Source: Winogradskyella sp. (GTDB lineage Bacteria > Bacteroidota > Bacteroidia > Flavobacteriales > Flavobacteriaceae). Taken from it: a stretch of 64,000 nt of DNA. The translations under genes were made by a program, and so were the position numbers. The DNA lies in the NCBI RefSeq assembly GCF_028282165.1, contig NZ_JANQIM010000014.1:1-64000 (forward strand), given 5' to 3'. Positions 62,623 to 64,000 of this stretch are shown here, one piece after another. Below the pieces are notes generated by a model. It did no database searches. It saw only the letters and a list, made by a program, of their open reading frames with translations, and was not told the DNA's origin. Each line of letters begins with the position of its first letter. Positions within the stretch are counted from its first letter, which is position 1.

Positions 62623-63591
62623 CTATATTTTATTGTTTCGTTTAAAAAATTCTACTATTTCCCATAATACACTGAAGGGTGTACCATGTCCGACATGGTC
62701 ATAAGTTCTAAACTCAGCATTTACACCATGTAGTTTATATATAAGTTGACATTTTTCCCATCTCTCGGGAAGCATGGATTCGGACAATGCGTGATAAATA
62801 ATCGCTCTTTCTTTATTATTGTATGCATCATCATACTTAACAGCATCATTTGTATCCTTAGTGCCCATATAGATGAATTGGGAAATATCTTTATAAGCAT
62901 CAAAGTCAAATGGAGTGCCCATTATAGCTTCAAAATCCTTTATTCCTAATGGATAATTTAGTTCTTTGCCTGCCAATTGTTCTTGTGGTAACATTAAAAT
63001 ACCGTTTAGCCCTCCTGTAGCTAAGGCCTTAATTATTTCTGGGTGCAAAAATGCAAATCTGTTGATAAATGAGCCTGATGCAGAAAATCCGTTCATAAAT
63101 ATTTTTTCATGGATACTGTAATCACGCTGCCTTAATACATCCTTGGCATGCTCAATGATCCTCATCAATTGAAGGTCTAACCTTTTGTATTTTACATCTT
63201 GGATTAGAATGGCATCTCTATCTAAAGTATGAGTGTATACCAGAGCCTTGCTCTGTGGTCGCGGAAAAATAGGAACGACGAGTGGAATGCCCATTTTTTG
63301 AGAAACCCAATTTCCTATAAAATAGTGCCCGCTAGCAAGCTTTTTGGCACTTCTTTCATGCAGTTCAGAAGAATCGGTCGGGAACCCCGTATTATTGGTT
63401 TCAACCAACAGGTAATGCTTTTTGTCTTTTTCTATGTTCTTAGGAAGAAAAATCAAGTAATCATAATGAAAGCCCTTATCGGGTTGGGCATTAACCTTCA
63501 TGAGAATACCGCGTTCTAGGTCTTCCATGTCCTGACCGTTTAAAACATAAACCAAAAGAAAGGCGGTTAATAACAATAATGTGTTTTTCAT
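62623..63591 (-). CDS. Secreted alpha/beta hydrolase (esterase-like)
   Basis: A 322-residue protein with a signal peptide (about 1-18). The lines IFLPKNIEKDKKHYLLVETNNTGFP and the nucleophile elbow MNGFSASGSFINRFAFLHPE (Ser in GFSASG) indicate a PHB-depolymerase/esterase-like hydrolase; the final HVGHGTPFSV likely gives the His. Substrate unknown. It is the first gene of the operon with the small secreted protein and LuxR regulator, so the hydrolase may produce or act on the signal. Confidence 0.8.
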   Translation of the reverse strand: MKNTLLLLTAFLLVYVLNGQDMEDLERGILMKVNAQPDKGFHYDYLIFLPKNIEKDKKHYLLVETNNTGFPTDSSELHERSAKKLASGHYFIGNWVSQKMGIPLVVPIFPRPQSKALVYTHTLDRDAILIQDVKYKRLDLQLMRIIEHAKDVLRQRDYSIHEKIFMNGFSASGSFINRFAFLHPEIIKALATGGLNGILMLPQEQLAGKELNYPLGIKDFEAIMGTPFDFDAYKDISQFIYMGTKDTNDAVKYDDAYNNKERAIIYHALSESMLPERWEKCQLIYKLHGVNAEFRTYDHVGHGTPFSVLWEIVEFFKRNNKI

Positions 63592-63767
63592 TGAAAAGAG
63601 CTTTTAAAAGTAAGACTAACAAATCTATGAACTCAACATTATTCAATGCGTTTAAAAATGAATGATAATAGAGTTAAAAAGGGATTAAAAAATGATTACG
63701 CCTTTTAAAAACCATGTTGTATCACTAATTACTGATAGTTTTCTTTGCGGTAAGATGGCTATTTAAA

Positions 63768-63998
63768 TCATCTTATTTTTATTTCCTTAACCAATGATGA
63801 AATGGGAATAGCATAAACATCTTCCTTTTTAAGTAAAAAAATGACATTGTTGGTTTTACCGATTAATTTGCCAGTTTTTACTTCATTATCGACAAGCCTT
63901 ACCGTAATCTCTTTTTGATTAAGAACCTTTTCTTTGGCGTATTTTCCATAAATGGTCGCTGATAGATACAGATAAAGCATTGCACTAATTAAAAACAT
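63768..63998 (-). CDS. Partial protein at the window's right edge
   Basis: 76 residues are visible: a hydrophobic segment (MFLISAMLYLYLSATIYG) and a basic, beta-rich part (EITVRLVDNEVKTGKLIGKTNNVIFLLKKEDVYAIPISSLVKEIKI) that looks like a small SH3-like or LSm-like domain. The ATG at 63998 may be internal because the window ends two bases further. Function unknown. Confidence 0.5.
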   Translation of the reverse strand: MFLISAMLYLYLSATIYGKYAKEKVLNQKEITVRLVDNEVKTGKLIGKTNNVIFLLKKEDVYAIPISSLVKEIKIR

Positions 63999-64000
63999 AC

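Overview
The window is chromosomal DNA of a marine-type Flavobacteriaceae bacterium (phylum Bacteroidota). The evidence is the gldK-gldL-gldM-gldN gliding/type IX secretion cluster, a type IX sorting-signal protein, the exosortase XrtF pair, AT-rich DNA, promoters with TAnnTTTG -7 boxes, and the flavobacterial gene order miaB / sigma-54 regulator / lptE / TPR protein / secG / groS / groL. I place it near Winogradskyella or Psychroserpens-like genera by general resemblance only.

Layout. 1-10.3 kb: end of a large repeat-containing type IX secreted protein, purH, two tandem MacB/FtsX-type permeases, a GAF/fRMsr-like protein, xrtF and its partner, then a metal-handling group (HYC_CC_PP protein, TonB-dependent receptor, HMA protein) with palindromic repeat DNA on both sides of the receptor gene. 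10.3-20.6 kb, minus strand: AlkD-like protein, groL, a four-helix-bundle gene wedged between groL and groS, secG, TPR protein, lptE, sigma-54 activator, miaB, plus two inserted YD-like lipoproteins. 20.8-34.6 kb, mostly plus strand: topA, an arginase-fold protein with degenerate metal ligands, gldKLMN, an FAD oxidoreductase, DUF983, an ABC-F ATPase and an LRR protein.

34.7-42.3 kb: an initiator tRNA followed by a small tyrosine recombinase and four genes on the same strand: REase-NACHT NTPase, DUF2971 protein, receiver-like/TIR protein and AbiH. A palindromic element of about 80-130 bp precedes, separates and follows these genes. The elements share a left arm (around TGTATGGC), a right arm (around CTATAG-CATTGTTAGC) and an internal hairpin of different sequence in each copy. 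They resemble integron attC sites, so this reads as a gene-cassette array carrying defence genes and is the most interesting part of the window.

42.5-64 kb: an accessory region rich in one-component regulators (three soluble AraC proteins, one seven-TM AraC protein, one GlxA-type, one TetR, one membrane LuxR) with small enzymes, a DoxX and an SMR protein, several hydrolases, a BudA-like lipoprotein and an amidohydrolase. Signs of local duplication are a small membrane protein present once intact and once frameshifted, and two closely similar promoter regions. The GlxA-type gene has no canonical start codon at its expected N-terminus.

All family assignments come from reading motifs in the translated sequence. 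No database search or structure prediction was run.
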